Source: Rhodopseudomonas sp. BAL398 (GTDB lineage Bacteria > Pseudomonadota > Alphaproteobacteria > Rhizobiales > Xanthobacteraceae). From it: 64,000 nucleotides of DNA. The notes below the pieces were generated by a model. The model was not told where the DNA came from and ran no database searches. It saw only the letters and a list, made by a program, of their open reading frames with translations. The DNA lies in assembly GCF_033001325.1 (NCBI RefSeq), contig NZ_CP133111.1:2852001-2916000 (forward strand). The letters run 5' to 3'. Position 1 is the stretch's first letter. Every line of letters starts with the position of its first letter. This document shows positions 9,597-17,333 of the stretch, piece by piece. A program made the translations under genes and the position numbers.

Positions 9597-9712
9597 ATGT
9601 CCCCCTCCTCCAGTGACGCGGAAACTCAGTTATCCCTCTTGGAAGGTGAATGTGTCGGCCAGACTTGGCCAATACCTCAAGCCGGGCTCCTTGTGAGCCC
9701 GGTTTTTTTTGC
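9597..9712 (+). ncRNA. AbcR-like trans-acting small RNA (alpha-r15 family)
   Basis: A transcript-like unit of about 115 nt lies just after the lsrB homologue, the position of AbcR1/AbcR2 in Sinorhizobium and Agrobacterium. It starts with a C-rich CCCCCTCCTCC stretch that can pair with Shine-Dalgarno sequences. A second ATCCCTCTTGG stretch follows. It ends in a strong terminator (CCGGGCTC at 9682-9689, loop, GAGCCCGG at 9695-9702, eight T). AbcR RNAs use such anti-Shine-Dalgarno motifs with Hfq to repress ABC-transporter mRNAs. The 5' end is uncertain: a TTGAAG at 9572 could be a -35 box. No open frame of note covers it. Identification rests on synteny and motifs. Confidence 0.66.
9682..9710 (+). 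terminator. Terminator of the AbcR-like RNA
   Basis: An eight-base-pair stem CCGGGCTC/GAGCCCGG with a five-base loop (CTTGT) is followed by eight T residues. This is a textbook intrinsic terminator and marks the sRNA 3' end. Confidence 0.9.
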
Positions 9713-9847
9713 CGAACATTTACGCGATCGATGGTGGCAGCGCGCCGGGCCAATTATTCCCGACGATTTTTCCGCGACGTGGAATTTTACAACAAACACT
9801 TTTGACAGGCGCGCGGGGGTCGCTCCCCGGCAATCAGCGGAGCCGTC

Positions 9848-10528
9848 CTAAGCCGCCTGCTTGTGCATGCCGCTATTCGACGACGAAGCGCCGCGGATCG
9901 CCTTGACCGACCGCTCGATCGCTGCCCACAGCCGGCTGATCTCGGACGCTGCGCGGCCCTCGGCTGCGTATTCGCGGGCACCCTGGCCTTCGGCCAGCGC
10001 CATCAGCAGGTCGGCCCGGTTGGTGATCTGACCGCCCCACACCGGCGCCTTGAATTTCGCCAGCGCCTCGCGAGCTATCGACACGATGCGGCTCTCGACA
10101 TCGTCGCGCAGCGCCGGGGCGCCGTTGAGGACGACCGCATAGGGTTTGCGGTTGGCGCGGCAGGTCAGGATCGTGTCCTGCACGGCGTTGACGTCGAACA
10201 CGCCGGGCCGCGCCGGAATGATCACCATGGTGGCGTTGCGGATGGCATCGTCGACCACCGAGGAGACATTCGGCGGCGTGTCAATGAACACCCACTCGAT
10301 GCCGTCGCGCTTGGCCGCGGCGACGATGTCACTCACCGAGCGCGTGGCAACCTTCAATGACGGTTCGTTGGTGCCGCGAAGCTTATGCCAGAGAGTCAAC
10401 GATCCCTGCGGATCAGCATCGATCAGCAGGCAGGGCTTCGATGCCTTATGGACGTGCGCGGCTAGATGAGCAGCCAGGGTGCTCTTTCCCGAACCCCCTT
10501 TACGCGATGCGAAAACGATGACGTTCAT
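9848..10528 (-). CDS. Orphan ParA/MinD-family ATPase
   Basis: This 226-residue P-loop ATPase carries the deviant Walker A motif KGGSGKST (residues 10-17, with the signature lysine K10), the LIDADPQGS switch and the VFIDTPPNVS Walker B-like block. These place it with ParA/Soj/MinD ATPases that position DNA or protein cargo by surface-dependent oscillation. No parB or parS-like gene lies beside it, so the cargo is unknown. Chromosomal orphan ParAs often position chemoreceptors, carboxysomes or secretion systems. The ATG at 10528 follows GGAGGCC. A perfect 7-bp inverted repeat at 10573-10590 sits in its promoter region. Confidence 0.9.
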   Translation of the reverse strand: MNVIVFASRKGGSGKSTLAAHLAAHVHKASKPCLLIDADPQGSLTLWHKLRGTNEPSLKVATRSVSDIVAAAKRDGIEWVFIDTPPNVSSVVDDAIRNATMVIIPARPGVFDVNAVQDTILTCRANRKPYAVVLNGAPALRDDVESRIVSIAREALAKFKAPVWGGQITNRADLLMALAEGQGAREYAAEGRAASEISRLWAAIERSVKAIRGASSSNSGMHKQAA

Positions 10529-10572
10529 TCGTTGGCCTCCCGATCCTAATATTGACCCAAGAAGCTGAAAGT

Positions 10573-10590
10573 GAATCAGGACGCTGATTC
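10573..10590. promoter_or_regulatory. Inverted repeat in the parA-like promoter
   Basis: GAATCAG-GACG-CTGATTC is a perfect 7-bp inverted repeat with a 4-bp centre, 45 bp upstream of the ParA-like start. There is no T tract, so it looks like an operator for an unknown regulator, not a terminator. Confidence 0.5.
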
Positions 10591-10729
10591 GTGAAAGATA
10601 AAATTGTAGGCGGCGATCAATACTACGGCGGATTGCCCCGTCAGGCTGTCTTTTGAGTCACACCTCGTTATGCAACGCACTCAAACCTTGCAACGCAGCG
10701 ATTTCTCATTTTGTATTCTTGCGCCTGAC

Positions 10730-11113
10730 TTACGAGTCAATGTGGAGTGACCGCGGCGCCGCCGCATTGTCGCTGCGCGCGTGCTCGACGACAGCCGGCG
10801 CCGCAGCGACTTTCTTGGCCTGTTGGCGCGCATGCCATTTGCGTTCGATCCAGCCAAGCGATTGCGCAGTTGGTTTTTCCAGCGCGGGGATATCCTGCGC
10901 GATCAGAATGAGGCCGAGCGGCAACATCCACACGCCGAGCACCGGCAGGAAGCTGAGCACGCCACCGCCGATCAGCAGCACCGCCAACGGCACCCGAACC
11001 GGCTTCGAAGACGGTTTACGGAGCCAGCTGACAAATTGCGCCGGACGCGCGGGCAGCTTGGCTTCGAACCATGTAAAATGCCGGTCGAGCTCGGCCCTGT
11101 GATCATTGCTCAC
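10730..11113 (-). CDS. Conserved small membrane protein
   Basis: This 127-residue protein has a soluble N-terminal part (about 1-42), then a hydrophobic hairpin (VPLAVLLIGGGVLSFLPVLG followed by WMLPLGLILIAQDIP) and a basic C-terminal tail with a Trp-containing amphipathic stretch. The Gly/Pro-rich double hydrophobic segment is frequent in small alphaproteobacterial membrane proteins (PGPGW-like) of unknown function. The start is the GTG at 11113, preceded by AGGAGAACACA. The longer open frame to 11299 has no binding site. It is alone on its strand between the ParA gene and a small regulator-like gene. I cannot give a function. Confidence 0.7.
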   Translation of the reverse strand: MSNDHRAELDRHFTWFEAKLPARPAQFVSWLRKPSSKPVRVPLAVLLIGGGVLSFLPVLGVWMLPLGLILIAQDIPALEKPTAQSLGWIERKWHARQQAKKVAAAPAVVEHARSDNAAAPRSLHIDS

Positions 11114-11321
11114 TGTGTTCTCCTGTCCGAAGCAGATATGAGCCGGCGCGGTGGCGCCAACGTGGCAGCTTGTCGCGTCGCGCGCCGAATTCTGCCCGGC
11201 CAGGCTTCGCGGTGGTCGGTCGACGATCGGATCGCCACCACGACCCTTGCTCAGTGGATGCTCGATCAGGAACCCGGCGGCTGATGGCTGATGGATCACG
11301 ATCGATCAGATAATCGCCGCA

Positions 11322-11552
11322 TCAGGACTCGTTGGCCCCGACGCCGCGTTCGTCGAGCAATCGCTGTCCCTTGGCGGTTACTTTGTATGTTCGTCGGTCC
11401 GACAGCCCGGCCGGCAACTGCAGCGCCACCAATCCTTCGGAAATCAGGCGATCAAGCTCGAGGCGTTGTCCCGTGGTCAAGTCTGCGCCCGATGTTCGCG
11501 CAATTTCGACCAGCACCGAGATGCCCTGGTCCGTCAGATCCGGGTCGGTCAT
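11322..11552 (-). CDS. Small hypothetical protein, winged-helix-like
   Basis: This 76-residue protein starts at the ATG at 11552 (MTDPDLTDQG) after a GGAG binding site. Its composition and order (helix GISVLVEIARTSG, helix RLELDRLISEGLV, then a turn and a TYKVTAKGQRLLDE strand-helix end) look like a small winged-helix fold of the kind seen in PadR/MarR-like single-domain proteins. I recognise no specific family. The upstream in-frame ATG at 11582 adds ten residues with no better site. Confidence 0.6.
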   Translation of the reverse strand: MTDPDLTDQGISVLVEIARTSGADLTTGQRLELDRLISEGLVALQLPAGLSDRRTYKVTAKGQRLLDERGVGANES

Positions 11553-11582
11553 GAGATTCTCCGATGTTGATTGACGGGCCAA

Positions 11583-12109
11583 CGCACGCTGCAGCGACCT
11601 GTTCCCCGGTCGGCGTTCGCCCCACGCGACGTGGTGATGTCGTGCGGCGATTCGGGACGAGGTGGAGCCGCTCTATAGCGACAAGTTCCGCTTGCGGCTT
11701 TGGTGGATCCGGCCGGCGCCACCTCCGACTCGATGACGCTGGCGACCGGGCACACCAATCAGAGGCGCCGAAGTCCGAGCTGTATGTCGACCCGCTGCCG
11801 AACCTCAATTCGCGAAGGACTGCCTGGTCGACAACCGGCGGCTGATCAATCAGCTTGCTCCGATCAAGCGGATTGCGCGATGCATCGGTACAGCGTGAGC
11901 GTTCGGAATGGGCGGTTTAACAGACCGATGACTCATGGATCGTTTGGTGCTGCGCAGGTTGCGGAAAGGCCAATGCAAGCGAGCATCGTAAAACTGTTCG
12001 TTCGGCGTCGGCCCATTGGGTGCGGCAGAAAAAGCGGTATTTGGGCGAGTTTGACGTTCCCCAAGCGGCCCTATGGGCCCCGGCTTCATTCTCAGCGACG
12101 AAATGTAGC
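11583..12109. other. Non-coding stretch before the integration hotspot
   Basis: About 530 bp with no convincing gene. Open frames on both strands are shadows with no binding sites or family features. Together with the tRNA fragment that follows, the region looks like worn chromosomal DNA at the edge of an integration hotspot. Confidence 0.5.
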
Positions 12110-12168
12110 TGGTACAGTTGGGTGGGCTCGAACCACCGACCTCCTGTTCCACAGACAGGTTAGCGCCC
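12110..12168 (-). repeat. 3' part of a His-type tRNA (putative attachment site)
   Basis: Read on the minus strand, the sequence has a perfect anticodon arm (CCTGT-CTGTGGA-ACAGG, anticodon GTG), a variable loop, a perfect T arm (GGTGG-TTCGAGC-CCACC) and a 3' end CAACTGT-A-CCA. The 5' acceptor half that should read ACAGTTG is missing, and what replaces it cannot pair. So only about 59 nt of a tRNA remain. A73 instead of C73 fits the unusual alphaproteobacterial tRNA-His. It lies 140 bp from a tyrosine integrase, which makes it a likely attachment-site copy made by integration into a tRNA-His gene. Confidence 0.68.
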
Positions 12169-12306
12169 CCGCCGAGCGTACGCAATGGCCACCGCTCGTA
12201 CGAAAAATCCTGTAATTTCAATGGCAGAACTCGCCATCGATCGCCATACCTGCGCTACAATTCGCCCTCTAGTGGTTGCTAGCTGGTAGCTAGGAGGAGG
12301 CGGGAA

Positions 12307-13533
12307 ATGGCTGAACTGGGCATAACCCTTCGAACCGTGCAATCGCTTGGCCCCGGAGAAACGATTTGGGATGCAGGCCACAGGGAGGCAGTACGAGGCT
12401 TTGGCGTTCGACGCCAACGCGGCGCCCCAGTCTATGTCCTCAAGTACCGTGCACATGGTCGACAACGCTTCTTCACAATCGGTCCGCACGGATCCCCTTG
12501 GACGCCTGAAAGGGCCCGAAGAGAGGCAAAACGTTTGCTCGGCCTTGTGGCTGACGGCAAAGACCCCGCTGACAAACGCGCTGAAGCCGCACTTCAGGCT
12601 GCCGACACGCTCCTCAAGATTGCCGATCAATACCTCAAGCACGCGAAACAGAAGCAGCGTCCCAAAACCTACTCGGAAATAGAGCGGTATCTCTTGACCG
12701 CATGGAAGCCGCTTCATCCGGTTTCAGTGTTCCTTATCAAGCGCCGGCATGTCGCCATTCGCATTGCCGAGCTTGCGACCGGTCAAGGTGCGGTGACGGC
12801 AGCCCGCGCGCGCGCCGCGCTGTCGGCCATGTTCAATTGGGCCATTCGAGAAGGGCTCGACATTCCAGCCAACCCGGTGCTGGGCACAAATCGGCCGGCG
12901 GCGCCAAGGTCACGCGACCGTGTTTTAGCGGATGGCGAGCTTGCTGAGATTTGGGCAGCTTTGGGAGATGACGACTACGGACGGATTGTGAAGTTGCTTT
13001 TGCTGACGGCTCAGCGCCGAGAGGAGGTTGGCAGCATGCGTCGGACCGAATTGGACTTGGATAATTCCGTTTGGAAGATCCCCGGCAACCGGACCAAGAA
13101 TCATCGTGAACACAAAGTTCCGCTTACCAAGGCAGCCATCGCACTGATCCCGCTCCCCCGGGGGAACCGGGAGTATGTGTTCGGAGACGGCCCTCGGCGG
13201 GAGGGCGATAACCATCGCGGTTATTCGGGTTGGTCGAAGTCGAAGGCTGGGCTTGATGCGCGCCTCCTCGCGGTTCGTCAGAAGGCTTTAGATGCCGGTG
13301 TGGCGGCGGAGCCCCTGCCCGATTGGCACTTGCATGACCTACGACGCACCGCCGCGACAGTCATGGCCGATCGACTCGGAGTGTTTCCCCATATCGTCGA
13401 AGCGGTTCTCAACCACGTCAGCGGTCATCGCGCGGGTGTCGCTGGCGTTTACAACCTTGCTCGATATGAGACCGATATGCGCGCCGCACTGAACGCTTGG
13501 GCCGACCACATCAAAGATATTGTGGCATCATAG
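12307..13533 (+). CDS. P4-like tyrosine integrase
   Basis: This 408-residue tyrosine recombinase has an N-terminal DUF4102-like arm-binding domain (about 1-90), a core-binding domain (about 100-190) and a catalytic domain. The catalytic residues visible are R238 in AQRREE, H343 and R346 in HLHDLRRT, H370 in LNHVSGH and the nucleophile Y382 in VYNLARY. A strong AGGAGGAGG precedes the ATG. All catalytic residues are present, so it may be active. It sits next to a tRNA-His 3' fragment, the usual target for this family. Its 3' end overlaps by 23 bp the end of the convergent serine recombinase, because a second island entered just beyond it. No other genes of its own element are recognisable. Confidence 0.93.
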   Translation: MAELGITLRTVQSLGPGETIWDAGHREAVRGFGVRRQRGAPVYVLKYRAHGRQRFFTIGPHGSPWTPERARREAKRLLGLVADGKDPADKRAEAALQAADTLLKIADQYLKHAKQKQRPKTYSEIERYLLTAWKPLHPVSVFLIKRRHVAIRIAELATGQGAVTAARARAALSAMFNWAIREGLDIPANPVLGTNRPAAPRSRDRVLADGELAEIWAALGDDDYGRIVKLLLLTAQRREEVGSMRRTELDLDNSVWKIPGNRTKNHREHKVPLTKAAIALIPLPRGNREYVFGDGPRREGDNHRGYSGWSKSKAGLDARLLAVRQKALDAGVAAEPLPDWHLHDLRRTAATVMADRLGVFPHIVEAVLNHVSGHRAGVAGVYNLARYETDMRAALNAWADHIKDIVAS

Positions 13534-15226
13534 TCGAACACGAGATTTCGACGAGAGCATCATGCTGCTTAATGGTTGTGAGAAGGTTGCGGGGGCCTGC
13601 AACCACTGCCGGCATACAACAGCCGGATCGTTGGCTCCCCTCGACATTAGCGAATTCAAGAATGCCCATAAGCTCGCCGCGTAGCTCGGCATGGACCTCG
13701 CCGCGCTTGGTGCCGGGGGTTAGCACGATTTCGCCGATGAGCGAACGGAGTGCCTCTGCCGCTTCCCTGCCACCATCGGGGTCATCCAGCGCCTCCGTGA
13801 ACCGGACGACGTTCCTCCGGTAGATGTTGGCGACGTTTGGATGAACATCGGGAACATCGGAAGGAGCCTGGACAAGACGTTCGGTGATCTCCGCCTTCTG
13901 CCGTTCAAGCTCGTCCATCCGTGCCTTCATCGATGGCTGGTACATGCCATCCTCGATTGCGGCCATGATGCCGGCAATGGCACGCTCGATCTTCTGAAGC
14001 GCACGGTGATCGCTCTCGGCCTGCGCCCGACGATCGTGGTTCAGTCGGTTCATCTCCTGCGCATAGGCGCGCACGGCTTCCGCAACCGCCTCGGATGATA
14101 CAAGACGATCCTGCAAACCCGTCAGTACCCGCGCCTCGATCTTCTCGCGCGTGATGGTGCGGTTGTTGCCGCAGGTCCCGCGACGATGATGATTGAGGCA
14201 GGCATAGCGGCCCGGTGTGATGATCCCGTATTTCCCGCCGCAGCCGCCGCAGGTCAGCAGGCCGGAAAGAAGGGAGACCGGCCGGCTGGCCAAATGCAGC
14301 CTCTTCGCCCTGCCCTCTCGTGTGTTCGCCGGATTGGGGCCGAAGAGTTCGGCGATCTGCTTCTGCCGCGATCGGGCGGCATTCCAGAGTTCATCGTCCA
14401 CGATCCTGAGATGCGGCACCTCGGTCCTGATCCACTGGCTTTCGGGGTTGGGACGGGAGACCCGCCTGCCGGTCGCCGGGTCCTTGACGAACCGTTGCCG
14501 GTTCCAGACCAGCACCGCGGCATAAAGCTCGTTGTTGACGATACCGGTGCCGCGTGTGCGGTGCCCCCGGATTGAGGTATCCCCCCATGCGCGTCCAAGC
14601 GGACCGGGAATGCCTTCCCGGTTCAGGTCGACCGCGATGGCCTTCGGACTCTTGCCGGAAGCGAATTCGCGGAAGATGCGGCGAACAATGGCTGCTTCTT
14701 CCGGCACGATCTCCCTGTCGCCCCGAAGCGGCTCACCGTTCGCGTCGAGCTTCTTCACCACGCGATAGCCGTAGCAAAGGCCGCCTCCCGCCTTGCCCTT
14801 CTCCACCCTGCCCCGCAGACCGCGATGGGTCTTCATGGCAAGGTCCTTCAGGAAAAGAGCATTCATCGTGCCCTTGAGACCGACATGAAGCTCGGAGATT
14901 TCGCCCTCGGCCAGGGTGACGATGGTGACGCCGGCGAACTTCAGTTGCTTGTAGAGCGTCGCGACATCGGCCTGATCACGGCTGATCCTGTCCAGTGCCT
15001 CCGCCAGCAGGATGTTGAACTCGCCATGTTGGGCGTCCCGAGTGAGCCGCTGGATGCCCGGCCGCAGGATGGTGCTTGCACCGGAGATGGCCGCATCCTC
15101 ATAGGAACCAACAATCTGCCACTTCTCATGCGCTGCATGTTCCCGGCACAGCCGGAACTGATCCTCGATCGAGGCCTCGTTCTGGTTGTCGGAGGAATAA
15201 CGGGCATAAAGGGCTGCGTGGGTCAT
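13511..15226 (-). CDS. Large serine recombinase (site-specific integrase of the island)
   Basis: This 571-residue recombinase begins with the serine-recombinase catalytic domain: YARYSSDNQ with the nucleophile S11, then EALDRISRDQADVATLY. The recombinase domain (about 160-270) and a zinc ribbon follow (CGGCGGKYG near residue 340, then CLNHHRRGTC), with a long coiled-coil region (about 400-470). This is the layout of large integrases that insert and excise mobile elements without host factors. The 19-bp repeat that bounds the island lies inside the 3' part of the gene (13585-13603), so the last 24 or so codons belong to flanking DNA and were acquired on integration. It is the left-most gene of the island. 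Confidence 0.95.
   Translation of the reverse strand: MTHAALYARYSSDNQNEASIEDQFRLCREHAAHEKWQIVGSYEDAAISGASTILRPGIQRLTRDAQHGEFNILLAEALDRISRDQADVATLYKQLKFAGVTIVTLAEGEISELHVGLKGTMNALFLKDLAMKTHRGLRGRVEKGKAGGGLCYGYRVVKKLDANGEPLRGDREIVPEEAAIVRRIFREFASGKSPKAIAVDLNREGIPGPLGRAWGDTSIRGHRTRGTGIVNNELYAAVLVWNRQRFVKDPATGRRVSRPNPESQWIRTEVPHLRIVDDELWNAARSRQKQIAELFGPNPANTREGRAKRLHLASRPVSLLSGLLTCGGCGGKYGIITPGRYACLNHHRRGTCGNNRTITREKIEARVLTGLQDRLVSSEAVAEAVRAYAQEMNRLNHDRRAQAESDHRALQKIERAIAGIMAAIEDGMYQPSMKARMDELERQKAEITERLVQAPSDVPDVHPNVANIYRRNVVRFTEALDDPDGGREAAEALRSLIGEIVLTPGTKRGEVHAELRGELMGILEFANVEGSQRSGCCMPAVVAGPRNLLTTIKQHDALVEISCSTMMPQYL
13585..13603. repeat. Left island boundary: 19-bp direct repeat (att site)
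   Basis: GGTTGCGGGGGCCTGCAAC occurs here and again at 32413-32431 in the same orientation. The repeat itself is nearly palindromic (GGTTGC...GCAACC), as expected for the core of a serine-recombinase attachment site. It lies within the 3' end of the recombinase gene. Confidence 0.8.
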
Positions 15227-15290
15227 TGGTTCAATCCTCTCTCTTCATTCTTTGCGTCGTTCCAAACCTTCCGGCATGCCGATCGACCAT

Positions 15291-15704
15291 TTACCTCGCG
15301 AGTGCGGATTGCACATCGGTCAGCGCGAAGTCGTCGCCAACATAGAGGAGAGAAGCCGAATGCTGTTTGGCCAGGGCATAGGCAAAGCAATCACCGAAGT
15401 TCAGACCGCCTCGCGTGCCAAATCCCTTGCCGTAGTCCACACGCGCCCTCATGGCGGTACGGGCGAGGTTGTCGTCCACAGGAGCGATCCCGATTCGGAA
15501 GTCGGACAGAAACCCATCCAGATCGGCAATCGCCTCGTGGCGGTCGCCGCTCTTGATCCGACCCGCCATCACAGTGCCGGCCTCGACATAGTTCACCGCC
15601 GATATGAGACGCGGCGTATCCCCCTGAAGAGCGGCCATGCAGTCGGGTGCTTCCGTCTCCTCGAACATGATCGCGATGATGGCGGACGCATCGACGATCA
15701 TCAT
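15291..15704 (-). CDS. vapC: VapC-type PIN-domain toxin
   Basis: This 137-residue PIN-domain ribonuclease starts MMIVDASAI, with the first catalytic aspartate D5. The central acidic residue is probably E42 in NYVEAG, and the C-terminal block [12 protein letters not shown] carries another conserved aspartate. VapC toxins cut tRNA or rRNA and are neutralised by the cognate antitoxin. It overlaps the vapB gene by 4 bp (ATGA), so the two are translationally coupled. Inside a mobile island such a module probably helps keep the element in the population. Either of two tandem ATGs could be the start. Confidence 0.93.
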   Translation of the reverse strand: MMIVDASAIIAIMFEETEAPDCMAALQGDTPRLISAVNYVEAGTVMAGRIKSGDRHEAIADLDGFLSDFRIGIAPVDDNLARTAMRARVDYGKGFGTRGGLNFGDCFAYALAKQHSASLLYVGDDFALTDVQSALAR

Positions 15705-15973
15705 TGAGGGGGACCGAGTTCTTCGGGCGTGTCGCCGACTGCGTCATCCCATTCCTGCTTAGTGACCGGGCGGCGGTCGTAGCGGCTGGCACGATCGCGG
15801 ACGAAAGCCTTCATGCGCGCGATATAATCGCCCTGTGCCTCCCGGTCGGCACGCAGCCGCTCCAGCCGCTCGCGCATGGCTTGGGTGATCGCGTCGGTCA
15901 TGGTCTCACCGGTCAGCCGGGACAGTTCCCGCGCCAGCCTGTCTGCTTCGTCTGTCTTGATACTGAGGGCCAT
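15701..15973 (-). CDS. vapB: VapB-type antitoxin
   Basis: This 90-residue antitoxin begins [20 protein letters not shown], a ribbon-helix-helix-like DNA-binding and toxin-contact start typical of the PSK/Rv0623 VapB type, and has a long charged C-terminal part (about 40-90) suited to wrap VapC. The ATG at 15973 follows AAGGAAACC. Two TCTAGATA direct repeats lie 13 to 33 bp upstream and probably serve as the operator for autoregulation. It precedes vapC in one operon. Confidence 0.9.
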   Translation of the reverse strand: MALSIKTDEADRLARELSRLTGETMTDAITQAMRERLERLRADREAQGDYIARMKAFVRDRASRYDRRPVTKQEWDDAVGDTPEELGPPQ

Positions 15974-15985
15974 AGCGGTTTCCTT

Positions 15986-16006
15986 TCTAGATATACATTC
16001 TAGATA
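15986..16006 (-). promoter_or_regulatory. vapBC operator/promoter repeats
   Basis: TCTAGATA occurs twice as a direct repeat (15986-15993 and 15999-16006, 13 bp apart), each holding the palindrome TCTAGA. The AT-rich sequence between them (read on the minus strand as TGTATATCT) could form a -10 box. Overlap of promoter and repeats fits autorepression by the VapBC complex. Confidence 0.55.
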
Positions 16007-16053
16007 GCGAACCCATACTGCTTCTTCAATGGAAAAGTGTGGTGACTCGTCTG

Positions 16054-16305
16054 CTATTCGTCGTCATCGACACCGGAACGATCTTCTCTCTGACCCCTCC
16101 GGTCGGATGGCACCTTGTTGTCATTGGCAGCGCGCGCGGCCTTCCCGTAATCCTCTCGCGCCATCCGCCTGCCGATCATCCGCGCTATGGACAGCACGAT
16201 CCTGTCGAGCTTCTCGCGCGGTGCAATGACGCCATCACGATCCGGGCCAGCATTGTCGTTCGCGGGAACGGCATCGCCCGTTGTTCCTTCCGTTTCCTTT
16301 GCCAT
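16054..16305 (-). CDS. Hypothetical protein with ANDN motifs
   Basis: This 83-residue, highly charged protein carries two short ANDN motifs (PANDNAG and AANDNKV) on either side of a helical centre ([23 protein letters not shown]). Similar small ANDN proteins are frequent on alphaproteobacterial mobile elements, but I know of no function. The ATG at 16305 follows an AGGAG site. The two extra codons of a longer reading do not matter. It lies upstream of vapB on the same strand but with its own spacing. Confidence 0.55.
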   Translation of the reverse strand: MAKETEGTTGDAVPANDNAGPDRDGVIAPREKLDRIVLSIARMIGRRMAREDYGKAARAANDNKVPSDRRGQREDRSGVDDDE

Positions 16306-16320
16306 GCGGTCGCTCCTCAT

Positions 16321-16725
16321 TGTGGATCGACCTCATAAAGAATGGGCATAATCGTCTCTTGGGAAGAAGAAACTTCGGTGCGTAGTGGTCCCGGCGGCGG
16401 TAGCGTAAAAATTTCGGTTTTGGTCCGTCGCCGTTCTGGCAACATTGGCATTGAAACCGGCAGTGAAAGCCGAATCACCTTCCCCCGAGGAGCGCCAGCG
16501 CTCCCACCATCCCTTATCTGCTTCCTTGCGCATTGCCGGGCCTGAACCGGGCTGTCAAGGCTGGCGCGTTCCGCGCCACCGCGAAGCGGCTGCGGCCTTG
16601 ACAGTCCGGTTCTGGTCCGGCCCCATGCAGGGAAGCAGAAAGGGATCTTTCCGAACCTGCCGGTTCCAAACTCCAGGAAAGGCATTCTGACACGCTCCGA
16701 GGATGGTGCTGCGTCCCTCCCGTGA
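16321..16725. other. Structured non-coding stretch
   Basis: No gene can be supported here. A 66-residue open frame on the minus strand (16333-16533) has no binding site and no family features, though its composition is not obviously random. The main content is a large inverted repeat, listed separately. Confidence 0.4.
16535..16622. repeat. Large imperfect inverted repeat with nested hairpins
   Basis: Arms of about 27 bp (16535-16561 and 16595-16622) share CTGTCAAGGC/GCCTTGACAG perfectly and the outer parts (GCCGGGCC..GAACCGG against CCGGTTC..GGTCCGGCC) with a few mismatches. The 33-bp centre holds two further hairpins (GGCGCG-TTC-CGCGCC and CCGC-GAA-GCGG). No T tract follows. Such a cruciform could be a single-strand origin, a replication or recombination site, or a stable RNA. 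Confidence 0.65.
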
Positions 16726-16956
16726 TCATCCATGCGATGAAAAGTCAGCAACATCGGATTCGTCCGTCGGTCGCCACGCCACGGGATTGGCGATCCATCG
16801 GTTAATGTCGGATTCTCGCCATCCCGTGCCGTTGATGCTGATCCTGATCCGCGGTGGGAACGTGCCTTCGGCGATCTTGCGGTAGATGGTTGACTTGGAG
16901 AGACCCGTCCGGGCAAGGACGGTTTTCATGCGGACGATACGGTCTGGCTCGCGCAT
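16726..16956 (-). CDS. AlpA-like helix-turn-helix regulator
   Basis: This 76-residue protein has the AlpA-family layout: a start VRMKTVLARTGLSKSTIYRKIAEGTFPP that forms a MerR-like helix-turn-helix, then RIRISINGTGWRESDINRWIANP, the usual wing and closing helix. Such proteins control excision or integrase expression on prophages and integrative elements. The ATG at 16956 follows AGGAGGCAGAAGAACG, an excellent binding site. Its target here could be the serine recombinase or the transfer genes; nothing in the sequence decides this. Confidence 0.85.
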   Translation of the reverse strand: MREPDRIVRMKTVLARTGLSKSTIYRKIAEGTFPPRIRISINGTGWRESDINRWIANPVAWRPTDESDVADFSSHG

Positions 16957-17333
16957 CGTTCTTCTGCCTCCTGCTGATTGCTCATGACGGTCTCTGAGAC
17001 CAGACAGAACGATGATTTATCGTCGTGCAAGAGATATTCGGTCGTCGTAGTACTGTGGCGTAGAAACGGCGGAAAATACTTGTGATCGGCGAAATTGATC
17101 CGTATCGCCCAACAGTGCGCGCAGCGATTTTCGGACGACGATATGCACCAAATCAGAGTCCGATCCCTCGTCCCCGGCCGAGCCCGTGACTGATGGCGAG
17201 GTCCCAAGCAAGGCCGTGGCCTAAGTCGAAGTCGATGCGGTTCCCTCAATCGGCTTTCCAGAATGGTACAGGACAGGCGTGTAGACCACCGACGCGCGGA
17301 CGCCGTCTTCTCTCTGGCGGCAGCCCGCGCCGT
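16957..17333. other. AT-richer spacer with a relaxase 3'-end remnant
   Basis: About 375 bp without a gene. The left part (16990-17120) is AT-richer than its surroundings. The right part holds the 84-bp copy of the traA 3' end at 17154-17237. Confidence 0.5.
17154..17237 (-). pseudogene. Remnant of a traA 3' end
   Basis: About 84 bp match the last 28 or so codons and the stop codon of traA at 22007-22090, with roughly five mismatches. The reading ends in the same residues (GIGL stop). Homology stops abruptly on both sides. The remnant and the real traA end form direct repeats that flank the gad/Nramp cassette. Confidence 0.8.
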
